Assembly: GCF_000765905.2 (NCBI RefSeq)
Contig: NZ_JRPL02000003.1
Location: 98,888-162,887, forward strand
DNA length: 64,000 nt
Reading direction: 5' to 3'
DNA from: Helicobacter trogontum
Lineage (GTDB): Bacteria; Campylobacterota; Campylobacteria; Campylobacterales; Helicobacteraceae
Within the stretch, counting starts at the first letter, position 1. Each line of letters starts with the position of its first letter. A model generated the notes under the pieces. That model was not told the DNA's origin and did no database searches. It saw only the letters and a list, made by a program, of their open reading frames with translations. The translations under genes were made by a program, and so were the position numbers. Positions 49,213 through 60,788 of the stretch are shown piece after piece.

Positions 49213-50484
49213 TTACTGCTTTTTTGCTAGTCCTTTAAACAATTTATCTGTATTAAGAATTATTGTAAGCATTTGTGTATTTGCAATCTTTGTATCTACA
49301 AAATGGAATATAAAGCTAAAACGAGCAGTGCAATATGAATTTTTATGTTCCCAATACATTTCTAATCGATCATAAAATTTTGCTTGATAAAATGGCAAAC
49401 CCCAATATAGAGATTCTCCATATTCATTAAAATACTTCATTTGTGGTTGTCCATAATATAAACTATTTTCAATGCCAAACCCTTTATATTGTGCCTTTAA
49501 TAAAAAATCTAATCCAACATTATTTGAGAATGGATCAAGTCCGCTAGAATGTCTTCTTTTACGTTCTACAGAGCCAAGTATACCAAGACTAAAATTCATA
49601 GAATCCATGTAGGACATAAAATGCTTTTGTAAATCTAAGCCAGCAAATACATTATAATATAGCCTATCAAGTAACCATACATCTTTATTTGTGCTTAAAG
49701 GATTAAGGATATCATCATTCTTTGTATGATAAAGCAGGAATGAGCCGCCAAGAAAAATATTGTCACGCCATAAATTCTGCTGCACGAAACCCTGTGCCAA
49801 GAACTCATCAATTCTTTTTTGTAGATTTCCACCATACCAATCAAATATAAATTCTGCCTTCAGATCATTATCATTGCTTTGATATTGTAAGGCAAGCCCA
49901 TTTGTCATAGGATTTTGTAGTAAAAAATCTTTGCGATAATAGAGATTAGGATATACTCCAATCCAATGCTTCCGTGGAAAGATTCCAAAATAGCCACTGA
50001 AATTCTTGTAATGTGTATCATAATAAAGACTTAAACCTGTATTTTGTGGAAATTGTGGGATTTTCTCGCCCATATTAAGAATGTAATACCCACCAACACG
50101 CAGATTTTGCCCATAAAAATGTAAGCCTATTTCAGGAAATATACTTGCTTGAAGCAATGTGCGTGTGTCCCAATATGGGAAGGAATCTTCCAAATTATCA
50201 CCAAAAAACACAAAATCAAAACCATACAAAACATGTATATCTTTGTTATCATTGTTGTGATTTATAGTTTTAGTGTGTGGGATTGTTGTTGTAGGTTCTA
50301 TATTGTTGGAATTGGTGCTTATGGATCCTGTTGTCATAGAGCTTGTATTTGCAAAATCTGTAATTACAGAATCTTTATGCTTAGATTCTGTTTTGGAAAT
50401 GGTAGGATTTATTGTTTGTTTTGCATATATTATACTCGTCGTGATCGCACATATACACAAATGTATGCAGAGGTTTTTATACAT
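49213..50484 (-). CDS. Putative outer-membrane protein
   Basis: A 423-residue protein with a signal peptide (LCIHLCICAITTSIIYA) and a Ser/Thr/Asn-rich spacer to about residue 80. The rest is rich in aromatic, alternating segments typical of an outer-membrane beta-barrel (GLHFYGQNLRVGGYYILNMG; FSGYFGIFPRKHWIGVYPNL; SYCTARFSFIFHFV). A conventional terminal Phe is absent (ends LAKKQ). It is not a recognised Hop/Hof family member. Function unknown; adhesin, porin or lipid transport are all open. Confidence 0.7.
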   Translation of the reverse strand: MYKNLCIHLCICAITTSIIYAKQTINPTISKTESKHKDSVITDFANTSSMTTGSISTNSNNIEPTTTIPHTKTINHNNDNKDIHVLYGFDFVFFGDNLEDSFPYWDTRTLLQASIFPEIGLHFYGQNLRVGGYYILNMGEKIPQFPQNTGLSLYYDTHYKNFSGYFGIFPRKHWIGVYPNLYYRKDFLLQNPMTNGLALQYQSNDNDLKAEFIFDWYGGNLQKRIDEFLAQGFVQQNLWRDNIFLGGSFLLYHTKNDDILNPLSTNKDVWLLDRLYYNVFAGLDLQKHFMSYMDSMNFSLGILGSVERKRRHSSGLDPFSNNVGLDFLLKAQYKGFGIENSLYYGQPQMKYFNEYGESLYWGLPFYQAKFYDRLEMYWEHKNSYCTARFSFIFHFVDTKIANTQMLTIILNTDKLFKGLAKKQ

Positions 50485-50780
50485 TTTATTATCTCGCTTT
50501 TCTTAGTTTAGAGTTTAGAATCTATTTTTAGCTATTTCTTGCATTTATAACTTTTGTATTGTTCTACATATTTATTACTTAATTGTGTTCAATGCCCAAA
50601 ATTATACCCTACTTTTATTCTTCTACCACTCTTCAAATATTTGAATTAACTAAATATTTTTCTCAAAATCTTAGATATTCATTCTATCGATACGAAATGA
50701 TATAGAATCTATGCTATAAAGCTAAGAGATATTTAATTTATTTTTAGTATTCAGCACACAATTTCATACAAACTAAATAA

Positions 50781-50798
50781 AGTTTATATACATAAACT
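50781..50798. promoter_or_regulatory. Inverted repeat at the cbpA promoter, candidate repressor site
   Basis: AGTTTAT-N4-ATAAACT, an exact dyad covering the -35 region of the cbpA promoter. The regulator gene hspR lies in the same operon, and HspR autoregulates this operon in H. pylori. The dyad does not match the classical HAIR box (CTTGAGT-N7-ACTCAAG), so assignment to HspR is only an inference from position. Confidence 0.35.
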
Positions 50799-50810
50799 CA
50801 TATTTTATGC

Positions 50811-50816
50811 TAAAAT
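50811..50816 (+). promoter_or_regulatory. Extended -10 of the cbpA-hspR operon
   Basis: TATGCTAAAATAAC, a TGnTAAAAT extended -10, 27 bases before the cbpA ATG. Confidence 0.5.
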
Positions 50817-50842
50817 AACACTAAAAGTTTTACGAGGTGCTT

Positions 50843-51712
50843 ATGGCAAAAAGTTTATATCAAACATTAAATATTAGTGAAAATGCGAGTGCAGATGAAA
50901 TTAAAAAAGCATATAGGAAACTTGCAAGACAATATCATCCAGATGTGAATAAATCTGCAGAAGCTGAAGAAAAGTTTAAAGAAATAAATGGTGCGTATGA
51001 GATTCTAAGCGACCCACAAAAAAAAGCCGAGTATGATCAATATGGCGATAGCATGTTTAATGGACAAAATTTTAGCGATTTTAGTCGTTCATATCAAAGT
51101 GCTGATTTAAATGATATTTTAAAAAATATTTTTGGTGCTCGTGGCAGAGGTTTTAATGGCGGTAGTGCAGGATTTGGTTCATTTAATTTTGGATTTGATA
51201 ATAATATGCACGATAGTATTGACTTGGATATTGAAGCACATGCGACTATACCGCTTAAGAGTGCGCTTCTAGGTGATACCTTGCGTTTACATTTAAATGG
51301 GTCAAGCTTTGAGTTAAAAATTCCAGAAGGCATTACAAGTGGTTCAAAGCTGCGTGCAAAAGGTAAAGGTAAAAAGCTTGGCAATATGGTTGGAGATGCA
51401 ATAATTACTATCGATATAACACCAGAAGAAGGATATAGTATTGATGGTTATAACCTCACTCAAGTTGTAGAGGTGCCATTAAAAGCGATGCTTTTTGGAG
51501 ATAAGGCACACATACAAACAGCACGAGAAGAAATGACAATTAAGATCCCAGCAAATACACAAAATGGAAAAAAAATGCGTATTAAAAATAAAGGCTTTAA
51601 GGATAGAAAAACAGGGCAATATGGTGATTTAATCTTGCAAGTATATGCAAAGTTACCAGATCCCAACACATTGAGCGATGAGTTAAAAGAATTATTGCAA
51701 AAAGAATTATAA
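50843..51712 (+). CDS. cbpA: CbpA-type DnaJ co-chaperone
   Basis: Hsp40 family member that stimulates DnaK and may bind curved DNA. N-terminal J domain ([23 protein letters not shown] motif in [10 protein letters not shown]), a short Gly/Phe-rich linker ([20 protein letters not shown]), then the two C-terminal peptide-binding domains without the DnaJ zinc finger. 289 residues. The ATG at 50843 is used because ACGAGG sits five bases upstream; an in-frame GTG two codons earlier is unlikely. The order cbpA-hspR is as in H. pylori. Confidence 0.94.
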   Translation: MAKSLYQTLNISENASADEIKKAYRKLARQYHPDVNKSAEAEEKFKEINGAYEILSDPQKKAEYDQYGDSMFNGQNFSDFSRSYQSADLNDILKNIFGARGRGFNGGSAGFGSFNFGFDNNMHDSIDLDIEAHATIPLKSALLGDTLRLHLNGSSFELKIPEGITSGSKLRAKGKGKKLGNMVGDAIITIDITPEEGYSIDGYNLTQVVEVPLKAMLFGDKAHIQTAREEMTIKIPANTQNGKKMRIKNKGFKDRKTGQYGDLILQVYAKLPDPNTLSDELKELLQKEL

Positions 51713-51732
51713 TTTTTAGAGAAGGATGTAGC

Positions 51733-52110
51733 ATGGATGCAAGTTATGATGAACCGGTTTTTTTGATTAGTGTAGTAGCAAAGATACTTGATATTCACCC
51801 ACAGACTTTACGACAATATGAAAAAGAGGGGCTTATTGAACCATCACGCACTGATGGAAAAATGCGTCTTTATTCACAGCGAGATATGGATAAAATTAAA
51901 ACAATCTTAAAGCTTACTAGGGATTTGGGTGTGAATCTTGCAGGTGTGGATATTATCTTGCGATTGAAAGAGAGAATGGATGAGCTTGATAGCTTAAATG
52001 ATGATCTACGCAATAATTTACACAAGCAACAAAACACAAAAAGTGTTTCAGGAGATTTAACAATTGTAAAAAGCTCTTATGAACTTGTCCTGCATTCAAA
52101 GAAGCAGTAA
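51733..52110 (+). CDS. hspR: MerR-family heat-shock repressor HspR
   Basis: Repressor of chaperone genes. An N-terminal MerR-type winged helix (FLISVVAKILDIHPQTLRQY followed by EKEGLIEPSRTDGKMRLYSQ) and a C-terminal coiled dimer helix. 125 residues, as in H. pylori and Campylobacter. It starts 20 bases after cbpA with GAAGGA as ribosome site and precedes secA by 24 bases, so secA may be part of the same heat-controlled transcript. Confidence 0.94.
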   Translation: MDASYDEPVFLISVVAKILDIHPQTLRQYEKEGLIEPSRTDGKMRLYSQRDMDKIKTILKLTRDLGVNLAGVDIILRLKERMDELDSLNDDLRNNLHKQQNTKSVSGDLTIVKSSYELVLHSKKQ

Positions 52111-52134
52111 AAAGATTCTGTAAAAAGGAAAAAT

Positions 52135-54747
52135 ATGAAAACTTTATTTGGAAAAATTTTTGGCACACGTAATGATAAGATTCTAAAAGGCTATAAAAAT
52201 CGTGTGCGTAAGATCAATGCACTAGAAACAGAGTTAGAAACCTTAAGTGATGAGTCCTTGCAACAAAGATTTCAGACTATTAAAGATGAAGTTGCACATA
52301 AACTTAGCAGCTTAGATAATGCTGATTTTTCTATACAAGTTGTAAACTCACTTTTAGACTCCAAGCTTGAAGAAGTCTTTGCACTCACAAGAGAGGCAAG
52401 TAAAAGAATTCTTAATATGCGACATTTTGATGTGCAGCTTATTGGTGGCATGGCTTTACATGAAGGAAAGATTGCAGAGATGAAAACAGGTGAGGGAAAA
52501 ACACTTGTAGCAACTTTACCAGTTATATTAAATGCATTATCAGGTAAGAGTGTGCACGTTGTAACAGTGAATGACTATCTTGCAAACAGAGACGCAGCAA
52601 CCATGCAACCACTCTATAACTTTTTTGGCTTTAGTGTAGGTGTGATTACAAATGCAATACAAAGCGATGAAGAACGCTTAAAAATTTATGCAAGTGATAT
52701 TGTGTATGGCACAAATAATGAATATGGATTTGATTATTTACGTGATAATATGAAATACAATTTAGAACAAAAAGTGCAAAAACATCACTTTTTTGCTATC
52801 GTTGATGAAGTGGATTCTATTCTAATCGATGAAGCAAGAACTCCTCTTATTATCTCAGGTCCTATTAATCGCAAAATGGAAAACTATCAACTAGCAGATT
52901 CTGTAGCAAAAAAAATGCAAAAAGATTCTGATTTTAGCGTTGATGAAAAAAATCGTGTAGTTTTGACAACAGAAGATGGGATTAAAAAAGCAGAATCTCT
53001 TTTTAATGTAGAGAATCTTTACGCAATCGAAAACGCGTCTTTATCACATCACCTAGATCAAGCATTAAAGGCAAACTATTTGTTTGTAAAAGATAAAGAT
53101 TATGTAGTCCAAAATGGCGAAGTCGTGATTGTAGATGAGTTTACAGGCAGACTAAGTGAGGGTAGAAGATTTAGCGAAGGGCTTCATCAGGCACTAGAAG
53201 CAAAAGAAGGCGTAGCAATTAAAGAAGAGAGTCAGACTCTAGCAGATATTACATTCCAAAATTATTTTCGCTTGTATGATAAATTAGGGGGCATGACAGG
53301 AACAGCCCAAACCGAAGCAACAGAATTTTTAGAAATATATAAACTTGAGGTTGTCTCTATACCCACTAACCTCCCTATACAACGAAAAGACTTAAATGAC
53401 TTAATCTATAAAAGTGAGCATGAGAAATTCCAAGCAGTATTAGATAAAATCACAGAACTTTACAAGAAAGGGCAACCAGTGCTTGTTGGTACAGCAAGTA
53501 TAGAAAAAAGTGAAGTGCTACATGAATGGCTTAAGAAAGCTAGAATCCCACATAACGTATTAAATGCAAAACAACATGAAAAAGAAGCAGAAATTATTAA
53601 AAATGCTGGACTAAAAGGTGCAGTTACTATTGCTACAAATATGGCAGGTAGAGGGGTGGATATTAAAATCGATGATGAGATAAGAGAGCTTGGTGGGCTT
53701 TACATTATTGGTACAGAGCGACACGAAAGCAGAAGGATTGATAATCAGTTGCGTGGTCGTGCGGGTAGACAAGGAGATCCTGGTGTCAGCCAATTTTATC
53801 TAAGCCTTGAAGATTCATTGCTTAGAATCTTTGGGAGTGATAAATTAAAAGGTATTATGGGTAAGCTTGGTATGAAAGATGGCGAGAGTATAGAATCTAG
53901 TATGATTACAAAATCTATCGAAAAAGCACAAAAAAAGGTAGAATCTTTGCATTTTGAATCAAGAAAACATCTACTTGAGTATGATGATGTGAGTAATGAG
54001 CAAAGAAAGGTGATATATAGATTCAGAAATGAATTACTTCAAAAAAACTTTGATATGGCAGGACGCATAGCAGAAAACCGAGAAACAAGTGTGCATAACC
54101 TGCTTGAACGCAATCAAATATTGCCGCATGATGTGCCAGAAAATTATGATATTTCTGCTCTTTTAGCTGTGTTAAAAGAAGAATATTTGCTCGATTTAGA
54201 AGAATCTTTGCAGGCAAAAACTTATCATGAAATACAAGAGATTCTTATATCTGCATTGAAAAACGAATATGAGAAAAAGTTTGCAAATACAACTCCTGAA
54301 ATGCGTAATGAACTTGAGCGAATTATTTACTTACAAGTTGTAGATAATGCATGGCGAGAGCATTTATATTCTATAGATCACTTAAAAACTGGTATTGGTT
54401 TGCGAGGATATAACCAAAAAGATCCGCTTGTAGAGTATAAAAAAGAAAGCTATAATCTATTTTTAGAACTCATAGACAACATTAAGATTGAAGCTTATCG
54501 CACATTGCAAATCATTCAGTTTAATACGCAGGATATGCAGCAAGAAGAAGAGAAGATTCTCTCTAATTTAGAACACGATAATGATAATATCGTGCTAAAT
54601 CATAGCGGACTAGAAGAAGAGATAAAAGACAAAAAACCAGCAAGAAATGAAATATGTCCTTGTGGTAGTGGTAAAAAATATAAGCATTGCCATGGCAAAA
54701 GCGGACCAAAAAGGGGTATGCTTGCAAAACAAGCAGAAGATGTGTAA
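52135..54747 (+). CDS. secA: Preprotein translocase ATPase SecA
   Basis: Motor that drives proteins through SecYEG. Full-length (870 residues): Walker [16 protein letters not shown], Walker [21 protein letters not shown], preprotein cross-linking domain, NBD2 ([38 protein letters not shown]), helical scaffold and wing, and the zinc-binding tail [14 protein letters not shown]. The AAAAAGGAAA site precedes the ATG. It follows hspR closely. Confidence 0.97.
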   Translation: MKTLFGKIFGTRNDKILKGYKNRVRKINALETELETLSDESLQQRFQTIKDEVAHKLSSLDNADFSIQVVNSLLDSKLEEVFALTREASKRILNMRHFDVQLIGGMALHEGKIAEMKTGEGKTLVATLPVILNALSGKSVHVVTVNDYLANRDAATMQPLYNFFGFSVGVITNAIQSDEERLKIYASDIVYGTNNEYGFDYLRDNMKYNLEQKVQKHHFFAIVDEVDSILIDEARTPLIISGPINRKMENYQLADSVAKKMQKDSDFSVDEKNRVVLTTEDGIKKAESLFNVENLYAIENASLSHHLDQALKANYLFVKDKDYVVQNGEVVIVDEFTGRLSEGRRFSEGLHQALEAKEGVAIKEESQTLADITFQNYFRLYDKLGGMTGTAQTEATEFLEIYKLEVVSIPTNLPIQRKDLNDLIYKSEHEKFQAVLDKITELYKKGQPVLVGTASIEKSEVLHEWLKKARIPHNVLNAKQHEKEAEIIKNAGLKGAVTIATNMAGRGVDIKIDDEIRELGGLYIIGTERHESRRIDNQLRGRAGRQGDPGVSQFYLSLEDSLLRIFGSDKLKGIMGKLGMKDGESIESSMITKSIEKAQKKVESLHFESRKHLLEYDDVSNEQRKVIYRFRNELLQKNFDMAGRIAENRETSVHNLLERNQILPHDVPENYDISALLAVLKEEYLLDLEESLQAKTYHEIQEILISALKNEYEKKFANTTPEMRNELERIIYLQVVDNAWREHLYSIDHLKTGIGLRGYNQKDPLVEYKKESYNLFLELIDNIKIEAYRTLQIIQFNTQDMQQEEEKILSNLEHDNDNIVLNHSGLEEEIKDKKPARNEICPCGSGKKYKHCHGKSGPKRGMLAKQAEDV

Positions 54748-55511
54748 ATAAGCCAAGCATATATCAAAAGTGATCATAGTTTTTACTTGAATTTGAGACT
54801 AACCTATACTTAAATAATTTACTTAAACAATCTTGTGTTAGGCTTAAAAATCTTGCCATGAGCTATGTAGCTGTGTGTAAATTAGCAGAGTTTAGCCTAT
54901 TCTCACTTTTATTTGTAAAACAAACAAGGGTAAGAGACTTTTAGATACATATCTCTTTTAAGCACATTTATATGTGCCTCACTGCTTCTATGTATTAACA
55001 TACATTAATAAGTCTTTTAATACTTTTAAAAACCACAACATACAATACTAGATATAAAAACCATCTAATAAATATATTGCAAAAGTGTTTATCTTTGAGA
55101 ATCTCTTTATAGATCTGTTTTTATGATATGAAGGATATAGAAGACTTCAGTATAGCCCTTTAGATATTTCTATAAAGTATACAATTTTTACTACATTATT
55201 TTATGTTTGCTTTACTTATTGGAGCCTAAATGCTCAATCTTGCTTATGTCTGTTTTGCTGTTGCAAATATGTCTTATAAGGACTTAAGGTATAAAATATT
55301 CTTTTGTTAGCCTACAAAGCAAAATAATTTAAGTATGCCATTGTATTGCATCTTGTAATGCTTTTTATCTTAATTTAGGGTAATATATTACATAACAAAG
55401 CTTTGTTTTTATACTGCAGTGCATAATATTCTCATGTCTTATATAATCATTAATATAACTATGTCATAATTTGGGACTCATTCCACTTTAATTTTACCTT
55501 AGGATTAAAAT
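54748..55511. other. Intergenic region between secA and typA
   Basis: About 760 bases with no supported gene on either strand and no terminator hairpin recognised. A CATAAT hexamer preceded by TG (55466-55471) about 40 bases before typA may be its -10. Confidence 0.45.
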
Positions 55512-57314
55512 ATGCAAAATATACGAAACATTGCTGTAATTGCCCATGTTGATCATGGTAAAACGACTTTAGTTGATGGACTTTTGAGTCAGTCTGGGAC
55601 ATTTGGCGAGAGGGAGCAAGTTGATGAACGCGTGATGGATTCTAATGATTTGGAGCGAGAGCGTGGCATTACAATCCTTTCAAAAAACACTGCTATAAAT
55701 TATAAAGGCACAAAAATTAATATTATTGATACTCCAGGACATGCTGATTTTGGTGGGGAAGTAGAGCGTGTTTTGAAAATGGTTGATGGTGTTTTGTTGC
55801 TTGTAGATGCACAAGAAGGCGTCATGCCTCAAACTAAGTTTGTTGTTAAAAAGGCTCTTAGCCTTGGAATCCGTCCAATTGTGGTAGTAAATAAAATTGA
55901 TAAACCTGCTGCAGAGCCAGATCGTGTAGTTGATGAAGTGTTTGATCTATTTGTATCAATGGATGCAAATGATGAGCAACTTGATTTCCCCGTGATTTAT
56001 GCTGCTGCACGAGATGGTTATGCAATAAAAGATTTAGGCGATCCCAAAAAAGATCTTGAACCACTTTTTGAAGCAATTCTAGAGCATGTGCCATTACCAA
56101 GTGGAAGTGCAGAAAATCCACTTCAAATGCAAGTATTCACGCTTGATTATGACAACTATGTGGGAAAAATCGGCATTGCACGTGTGTTTAATGGACGTGT
56201 AAAAAAGGGTGAAAACGTGATGCTTGCAAAGAGCGATGGCGAGAAAGAAACTGGTCGCATAAGCAAACTTATTGGTTTTATGGGATTAGCAAGAACCGAG
56301 ATAGAATCTGCTGAAGCAGGAGATATTGTAGCTATTGCAGGTTTTAATGCTGTTGATGTGGGAGATTCTATTGTATGTCCTAATAATCCAATGCCACTTG
56401 ATCCTATGCACCTAGAAGAGCCTACAATGAGTGTATATTTTGCAGTAAATGATAGTCCATTGGCAGGATTAGAAGGTAAGCATGTAACTGCCAATAAGAT
56501 AAAAGACAGATTATTAAAAGAAATGCAAACAAATATTGCAATGCGATGTGAAGAAATGGGTGAGGGAAAATTCAAAGTAAGCGGAAGAGGTGAGCTACAA
56601 ATCACAATTTTGGCTGAAAATCTTCGTCGAGAAGGTTTTGAGTTTAGTATCTCACGCCCAGAAGTTATCGTAAAAGAAGAAAATGGTGTAAAGACTGAAC
56701 CTTTTGAACATTTAGTCATTGATACACCGCAAGATTTTAGTGGAGCAATCATTGAGAAACTTGGTAAGAGAAAAGCAGAAATGAAAGCTATGAACCCCAT
56801 GAGTGATGGATATACAAGATTGGAGTTTGAGATCCCAGCACGAGGACTTATTGGATATAGAAGCGAGTTTTTGACAGATACAAAGGGTGAGGGTGTCATG
56901 AATCATAGCTTTTTGGAATTCCGTCCATTTAGTGGTGGAGTAGAATCGAGAAAAAATGGTGCGTTAATTTCTATGGAAAATGGTGAGGCAACTGGATTTT
57001 CACTCTTTAATATTCAAGAAAGAGGGGTGCTGTTTATTGCTCCGCAAACCAAAGTGTATGTAGGTATGGTTATTGGTGAACACAGTCGCGATAATGATCT
57101 TGATGTGAATCCTATTAAAGCAAAGCATCTAACAAATATGCGTGCAAGTGGAAGTGATGATGCTATCAAGCTTGTTCCACCACGAGATCTGACATTAGAG
57201 CGAGCATTAGAGTGGATAGAAGATGATGAGATTTTGGAGGTAACACCACAAAATATTAGAATCAGAAAAAAGATTCTTGAGCCAAATATGCGTAAAAGAG
57301 CAAAGGCAAAATAA
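55512..57314 (+). CDS. typA: Ribosome-associated GTPase TypA/BipA
   Basis: Translational GTPase related to EF-G and LepA, involved in ribosome assembly and stress growth. G1 [10 protein letters not shown] (residues 10-19), G2 RGITI, G3 [17 protein letters not shown]4 [11 protein letters not shown], then EF-G-like domains and the BipA-specific C-terminus ([32 protein letters not shown]). 600 residues, full length. Confidence 0.97.
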   Translation: MQNIRNIAVIAHVDHGKTTLVDGLLSQSGTFGEREQVDERVMDSNDLERERGITILSKNTAINYKGTKINIIDTPGHADFGGEVERVLKMVDGVLLLVDAQEGVMPQTKFVVKKALSLGIRPIVVVNKIDKPAAEPDRVVDEVFDLFVSMDANDEQLDFPVIYAAARDGYAIKDLGDPKKDLEPLFEAILEHVPLPSGSAENPLQMQVFTLDYDNYVGKIGIARVFNGRVKKGENVMLAKSDGEKETGRISKLIGFMGLARTEIESAEAGDIVAIAGFNAVDVGDSIVCPNNPMPLDPMHLEEPTMSVYFAVNDSPLAGLEGKHVTANKIKDRLLKEMQTNIAMRCEEMGEGKFKVSGRGELQITILAENLRREGFEFSISRPEVIVKEENGVKTEPFEHLVIDTPQDFSGAIIEKLGKRKAEMKAMNPMSDGYTRLEFEIPARGLIGYRSEFLTDTKGEGVMNHSFLEFRPFSGGVESRKNGALISMENGEATGFSLFNIQERGVLFIAPQTKVYVGMVIGEHSRDNDLDVNPIKAKHLTNMRASGSDDAIKLVPPRDLTLERALEWIEDDEILEVTPQNIRIRKKILEPNMRKRAKAK

Positions 57315-57368
57315 AGTTTATCTTTTTACTAAAGCTATCTTATGTATAAATTAGCAAAGGAGTATATA

Positions 57369-57995
57369 ATGAATAGGTTTCTAGAATCAATATATTTCCG
57401 CCATTCATGTAAGCTTTTTGATGAGGATAAAAAGATTCCAAAAGAGGTTTTTGATGAGATTCTAGAAGTAGGTAGGCTTTCTCCTAGTTCTTTTGGATTA
57501 GAACCCACAAGATTACTTGTGCTACGTAGTGATGAGGCTAAAGCCGCACTTCGTCCATTATGTTGGAATCAACCTCAAATTACAAGTGCAAGTGAGGTTG
57601 TTGTATTCAAAAGCTTGCAAAATGATCTGGTTCCACCAAGCAACTATACAAAGCAAAGCACCTTTAGACGTAAACCCGATTTAGGTGCATATCAGGCATT
57701 TTGTGATCGTTTGGGTGGATATTTGAGAGAGCGAGGGTTAGACTCTTATGAATCTCTCTCGCATTGGAGTGCAAAGCAAGCTTATATCATGGCAACTTAT
57801 ATGGTGGCATATGCGAGTTACTTACAAATTGATACTTGCTATATTGAGGGGTATGAGAAAAAAGCGGTAGAAGAACTCTATGGGCTTGATCCATTTAAAG
57901 AGCAGGTAAGTCTCATTGTATGTTTTGGCTATCGTGGCAAAGAACAACAGCAGCGATATAGAATCTCACTTGATGATTTAGTAGAATATAGGTAA
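57369..57995 (+). CDS. FrxA/NfsB-like NAD(P)H nitroreductase
   Basis: Flavin-dependent nitroreductase. FMN-binding FRHSCKLFDEDK, EVGRLSPSSFGLEPTRLLVL, SKQAYIMATYMVAYASYLQI, CYIEGYEKKAVEELYG and IVCFGYRGKEQQ parallel H. pylori FrxA (HP0642) more than RdxA. The ATG at 57369 has AAAGGAG at correct spacing; the longer frame is rejected. 208 residues. Such enzymes reduce nitroaromatics, including metronidazole. Confidence 0.88.
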   Translation: MNRFLESIYFRHSCKLFDEDKKIPKEVFDEILEVGRLSPSSFGLEPTRLLVLRSDEAKAALRPLCWNQPQITSASEVVVFKSLQNDLVPPSNYTKQSTFRRKPDLGAYQAFCDRLGGYLRERGLDSYESLSHWSAKQAYIMATYMVAYASYLQIDTCYIEGYEKKAVEELYGLDPFKEQVSLIVCFGYRGKEQQQRYRISLDDLVEYR

Positions 57996-58598
57996 ATATC
58001 AAGAATCTGCATATCTATCTTGCTATGTTGTATAATATAGATCAAGCTAAATTCCTAATGAATAAAATCTAGATTCCATATTGAATACATAAAGCTTTTA
58101 AGGCTAAATCATATAACTTTCATAAAGAAATATAACGTATAAAAGGTTTTTATAAACTATAGGTATTATTGAAATATATGAGATTTATTGTATTTATAGA
58201 TTGTCGTCTTTAGAGTGGATTTATTACCCATAATAGTCCAAATAGATTGGCTAGATAATGATCAATAAGAGGTCTATTTTTTAGTGTCATAACATTTTAT
58301 AAATAAAATAGTTTCATATGTTTTATAAGCAAATCTTAAGATAAGAACGAGAGGAATATTTCAAGTAAATCTTATAAGTAACGCATGGAAAAGAGATGAT
58401 ATAAAGTTAAACAAAATCGCAGGTAATGTAGTCTCATATTCATAGTCTTTCAATAACAACAGGAATATTAGAAATACTAAAATCTGTATTTAATACATAT
58501 CTAATATTATTTCTACTGATTATATATATAACTATAATTAATATAAAATTAAGATTATTATAAGTATAATTCTTAAAATTGAAATTAAAGGATATTAT
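57996..58598. other. Intergenic region upstream of the TonB-dependent receptor
   Basis: About 600 bases with stops in all frames. The last 50 bases hold the receptor promoter with a dyad over its -10; the remainder holds nothing recognised. Confidence 0.5.
58550..58575 (+). promoter_or_regulatory. TonB receptor promoter with imperfect dyad, candidate Fur box
   Basis: The -10 TATAAT (58565-58570) lies inside a near-dyad with outer arms TAAGATTAT and ATAATTCTTA (one extra base), 24 bases before the start codon. AT-rich dyads over the -10 are the usual layout for iron repression by Fur, which commonly controls such receptors. Confidence 0.35.
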
Positions 58599-60788
58599 AT
58601 GGGGGACTTATCTCAACAACATAATCATGTAAATAACCTAACAAATAGCACACCAATATCATATGCTTTTATTGCAATGCTTATGAGTGCTAATTTGAGT
58701 CTTGCAGATACAAATCTTGATAAAGAAAATATAAAGCAAGATTCAAAACAACAAACAATGACATCAGATGATAAAAAAGCCTACAAACTTAAATCTGTTG
58801 TGACAACATCTACAGGTTTTTCACAGGATAAAAAGGTAGCTCCAGCTTCAATTACGGTTATATCAAAAGAGGAAATTTTGGAGCGTCCCATAAAAGATTT
58901 AGGTGATGCTGTGCAAGATGTCCCTGGTGTCTATGTAGAACAAACTAAAACAGGACAAAATCAGATTTATATGCGTGGACTTGGATCTGACTACACACTA
59001 ATTCTTATTGATGGTAAGCGGCAAAATGTAAATTCTGCCTTCAATCAAAATGGTTTTGGTGGCGTACTTACAAGCTTTATGCCGCCTTTATCAATGATTG
59101 AACGTATTGAGGTGATACGAGGTCCTGCAAGTATTATATATGGGACAGACGCTATGGGAGGGGTTATTAATATCATCACAAAGAAGAATCCGCAAAAGCT
59201 TACTGGAAGCGTCATGATTGAATCAACAATTCAAGAACAACGAAAAAATTGGGGTGATAATTATGGTGTTAATACCTATGTTGCAACGCCAATTGTCAAG
59301 GACGTGCTATCATTAAGCGTTAGAGGTGCATATAAATATTCACAACCAAGTTATTTTTATAATCCAATTGGTACAAGTAGTAATGGCAATCCATACACTA
59401 CACATTCACCAGGTAGATGGTACTCCTATAATGCAGGAGCAAGGCTTGATTATATTATTAATAAGCATAATAGCATCTATCTTGATGGAGAATTCTATCA
59501 TATAACCAATACAACTCTTAATACCTCTAGTCGCAATGTTAGCTCAACGAGCGACTTTGATAAAACTAATGTTGTACTTAGCCATGATAGCGAATATGAT
59601 TGGGGGAAATTGGCTAATTATGTCCAATACTCTTTAACACAAAGGATACCGCAAACAACCACTGGGTTTGGTAATGTATCTGGACCACTCAATTATAATA
59701 GCATATATCAAAATCACGACATTGTGCTAAGCTCCATGTATAATCATGACTTTAACCTTGAAGATTGGGGGGATTTAGGATTAACAAGTGGGATATATTA
59801 TCTTTATGAGCGACTTATCCTCAAAAGCAGTAATTTTGATAGAGATATGCATCAACTTGCACTTTTTGCTGAGGGACAATGGTTTATTAATGAGTATTTC
59901 TCGACAACACTTGGTCTTCGCTATAATTATGCTAATCTCTATGCAGCCATGCCAAATCCAAGGCTTTACATCAATTATAACCCATTCTCATGGCTTACCT
60001 TTAAGGCTGGTGTAGCAAGTGGCATGAAGATTCCAAGTTTGCAAGAGAGCTATAATGGACTTTATCAGATTGATACCTCTGGTATTTATTATTATGGTAC
60101 CAAAGATTTACAAGCAGAAAAAAGCTGGAATTATGAATTAAGCACAATTATTGATACAGAACCTGCATACATCACCTTGACTGGATTTTACACAGATTTT
60201 AGAGATCAGATTCAAACAATTCAAAATGTTTCACCAGGAGCAAGTTTACCTGGTGGCTTTGTATGTGCTAGCTCTGCTACAACATGTCAATATCTTAATA
60301 ATGTTGATCAATCTCTTGCAGCAGGTGTAGAGTTTAGCTTACAAACAAAGCCCTTCTATGGTGTAAGCTTTGATGCGTCTTATGCTTTCACTTATACAGA
60401 ACAGCTAACAGGGTTGCAAAAAGGGAAACCAGTCAATAGCATTCCGCAACACAAACTTATGACAAAGATAACTTATAAATATCAAAACTTTAGCACATAT
60501 TTGCGTATGCAAGGTAATTTCAAAACTCCAACTATTGCAACTGGTAAGGGTGGTGATCCAACAATTCTTGTAGGACAATATTATAAAGACTATATATTGC
60601 TTGATATGGCGTTTAATTATACATTTTTCAAATATTACACACTTACGCTTTCACTCAATAATCTCTTAAATACAAATTTTATTGATTATGCAATAGGGAA
60701 TGTTAATAACGCCCAAACTTATGTTAATCGTTATCAACGATTTTTACCTGGACGCAATTATTGGTTAAGTTTTAAGATTGATTTCTAA
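58599..60788 (+). CDS. TonB-dependent outer-membrane receptor
   Basis: Active uptake receptor for a siderophore, heme, metal or other ligand. The signal peptide has an unusually long N-region (about 20 residues before ISYAFIAMLMSANLSLA). A TonB-box-like KLKSVVTTSTG leads to the plug domain (residues 80-190; ITVISKEEILERPIKDLGDA; IYMRGLGSDYTLILIDGKRQ; VIRGPASIIYGTDAMGGVIN), then a 22-strand-type barrel ending with an aromatic residue (FKIDF). 729 residues, full length. It resembles the FepA/CirA group. No uptake genes are adjacent. Confidence 0.92.
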   Translation: MGDLSQQHNHVNNLTNSTPISYAFIAMLMSANLSLADTNLDKENIKQDSKQQTMTSDDKKAYKLKSVVTTSTGFSQDKKVAPASITVISKEEILERPIKDLGDAVQDVPGVYVEQTKTGQNQIYMRGLGSDYTLILIDGKRQNVNSAFNQNGFGGVLTSFMPPLSMIERIEVIRGPASIIYGTDAMGGVINIITKKNPQKLTGSVMIESTIQEQRKNWGDNYGVNTYVATPIVKDVLSLSVRGAYKYSQPSYFYNPIGTSSNGNPYTTHSPGRWYSYNAGARLDYIINKHNSIYLDGEFYHITNTTLNTSSRNVSSTSDFDKTNVVLSHDSEYDWGKLANYVQYSLTQRIPQTTTGFGNVSGPLNYNSIYQNHDIVLSSMYNHDFNLEDWGDLGLTSGIYYLYERLILKSSNFDRDMHQLALFAEGQWFINEYFSTTLGLRYNYANLYAAMPNPRLYINYNPFSWLTFKAGVASGMKIPSLQESYNGLYQIDTSGIYYYGTKDLQAEKSWNYELSTIIDTEPAYITLTGFYTDFRDQIQTIQNVSPGASLPGGFVCASSATTCQYLNNVDQSLAAGVEFSLQTKPFYGVSFDASYAFTYTEQLTGLQKGKPVNSIPQHKLMTKITYKYQNFSTYLRMQGNFKTPTIATGKGGDPTILVGQYYKDYILLDMAFNYTFFKYYTLTLSLNNLLNTNFIDYAIGNVNNAQTYVNRYQRFLPGRNYWLSFKIDF

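Larger units (their letters stand above)
50485..50842. other. Divergent control region upstream of cbpA
   Basis: About 360 bases between two divergent genes. The right end has a -10 element and an exact inverted repeat at the -35 position of cbpA; the remainder shows nothing recognisable. Confidence 0.5.

Noticed and set aside
56156..56899. 247-codon open frame antisense to typA
   Set aside because: It lies wholly opposite a firmly identified gene, has no ribosome site or protein-like motifs, and arises from codon bias in typA.
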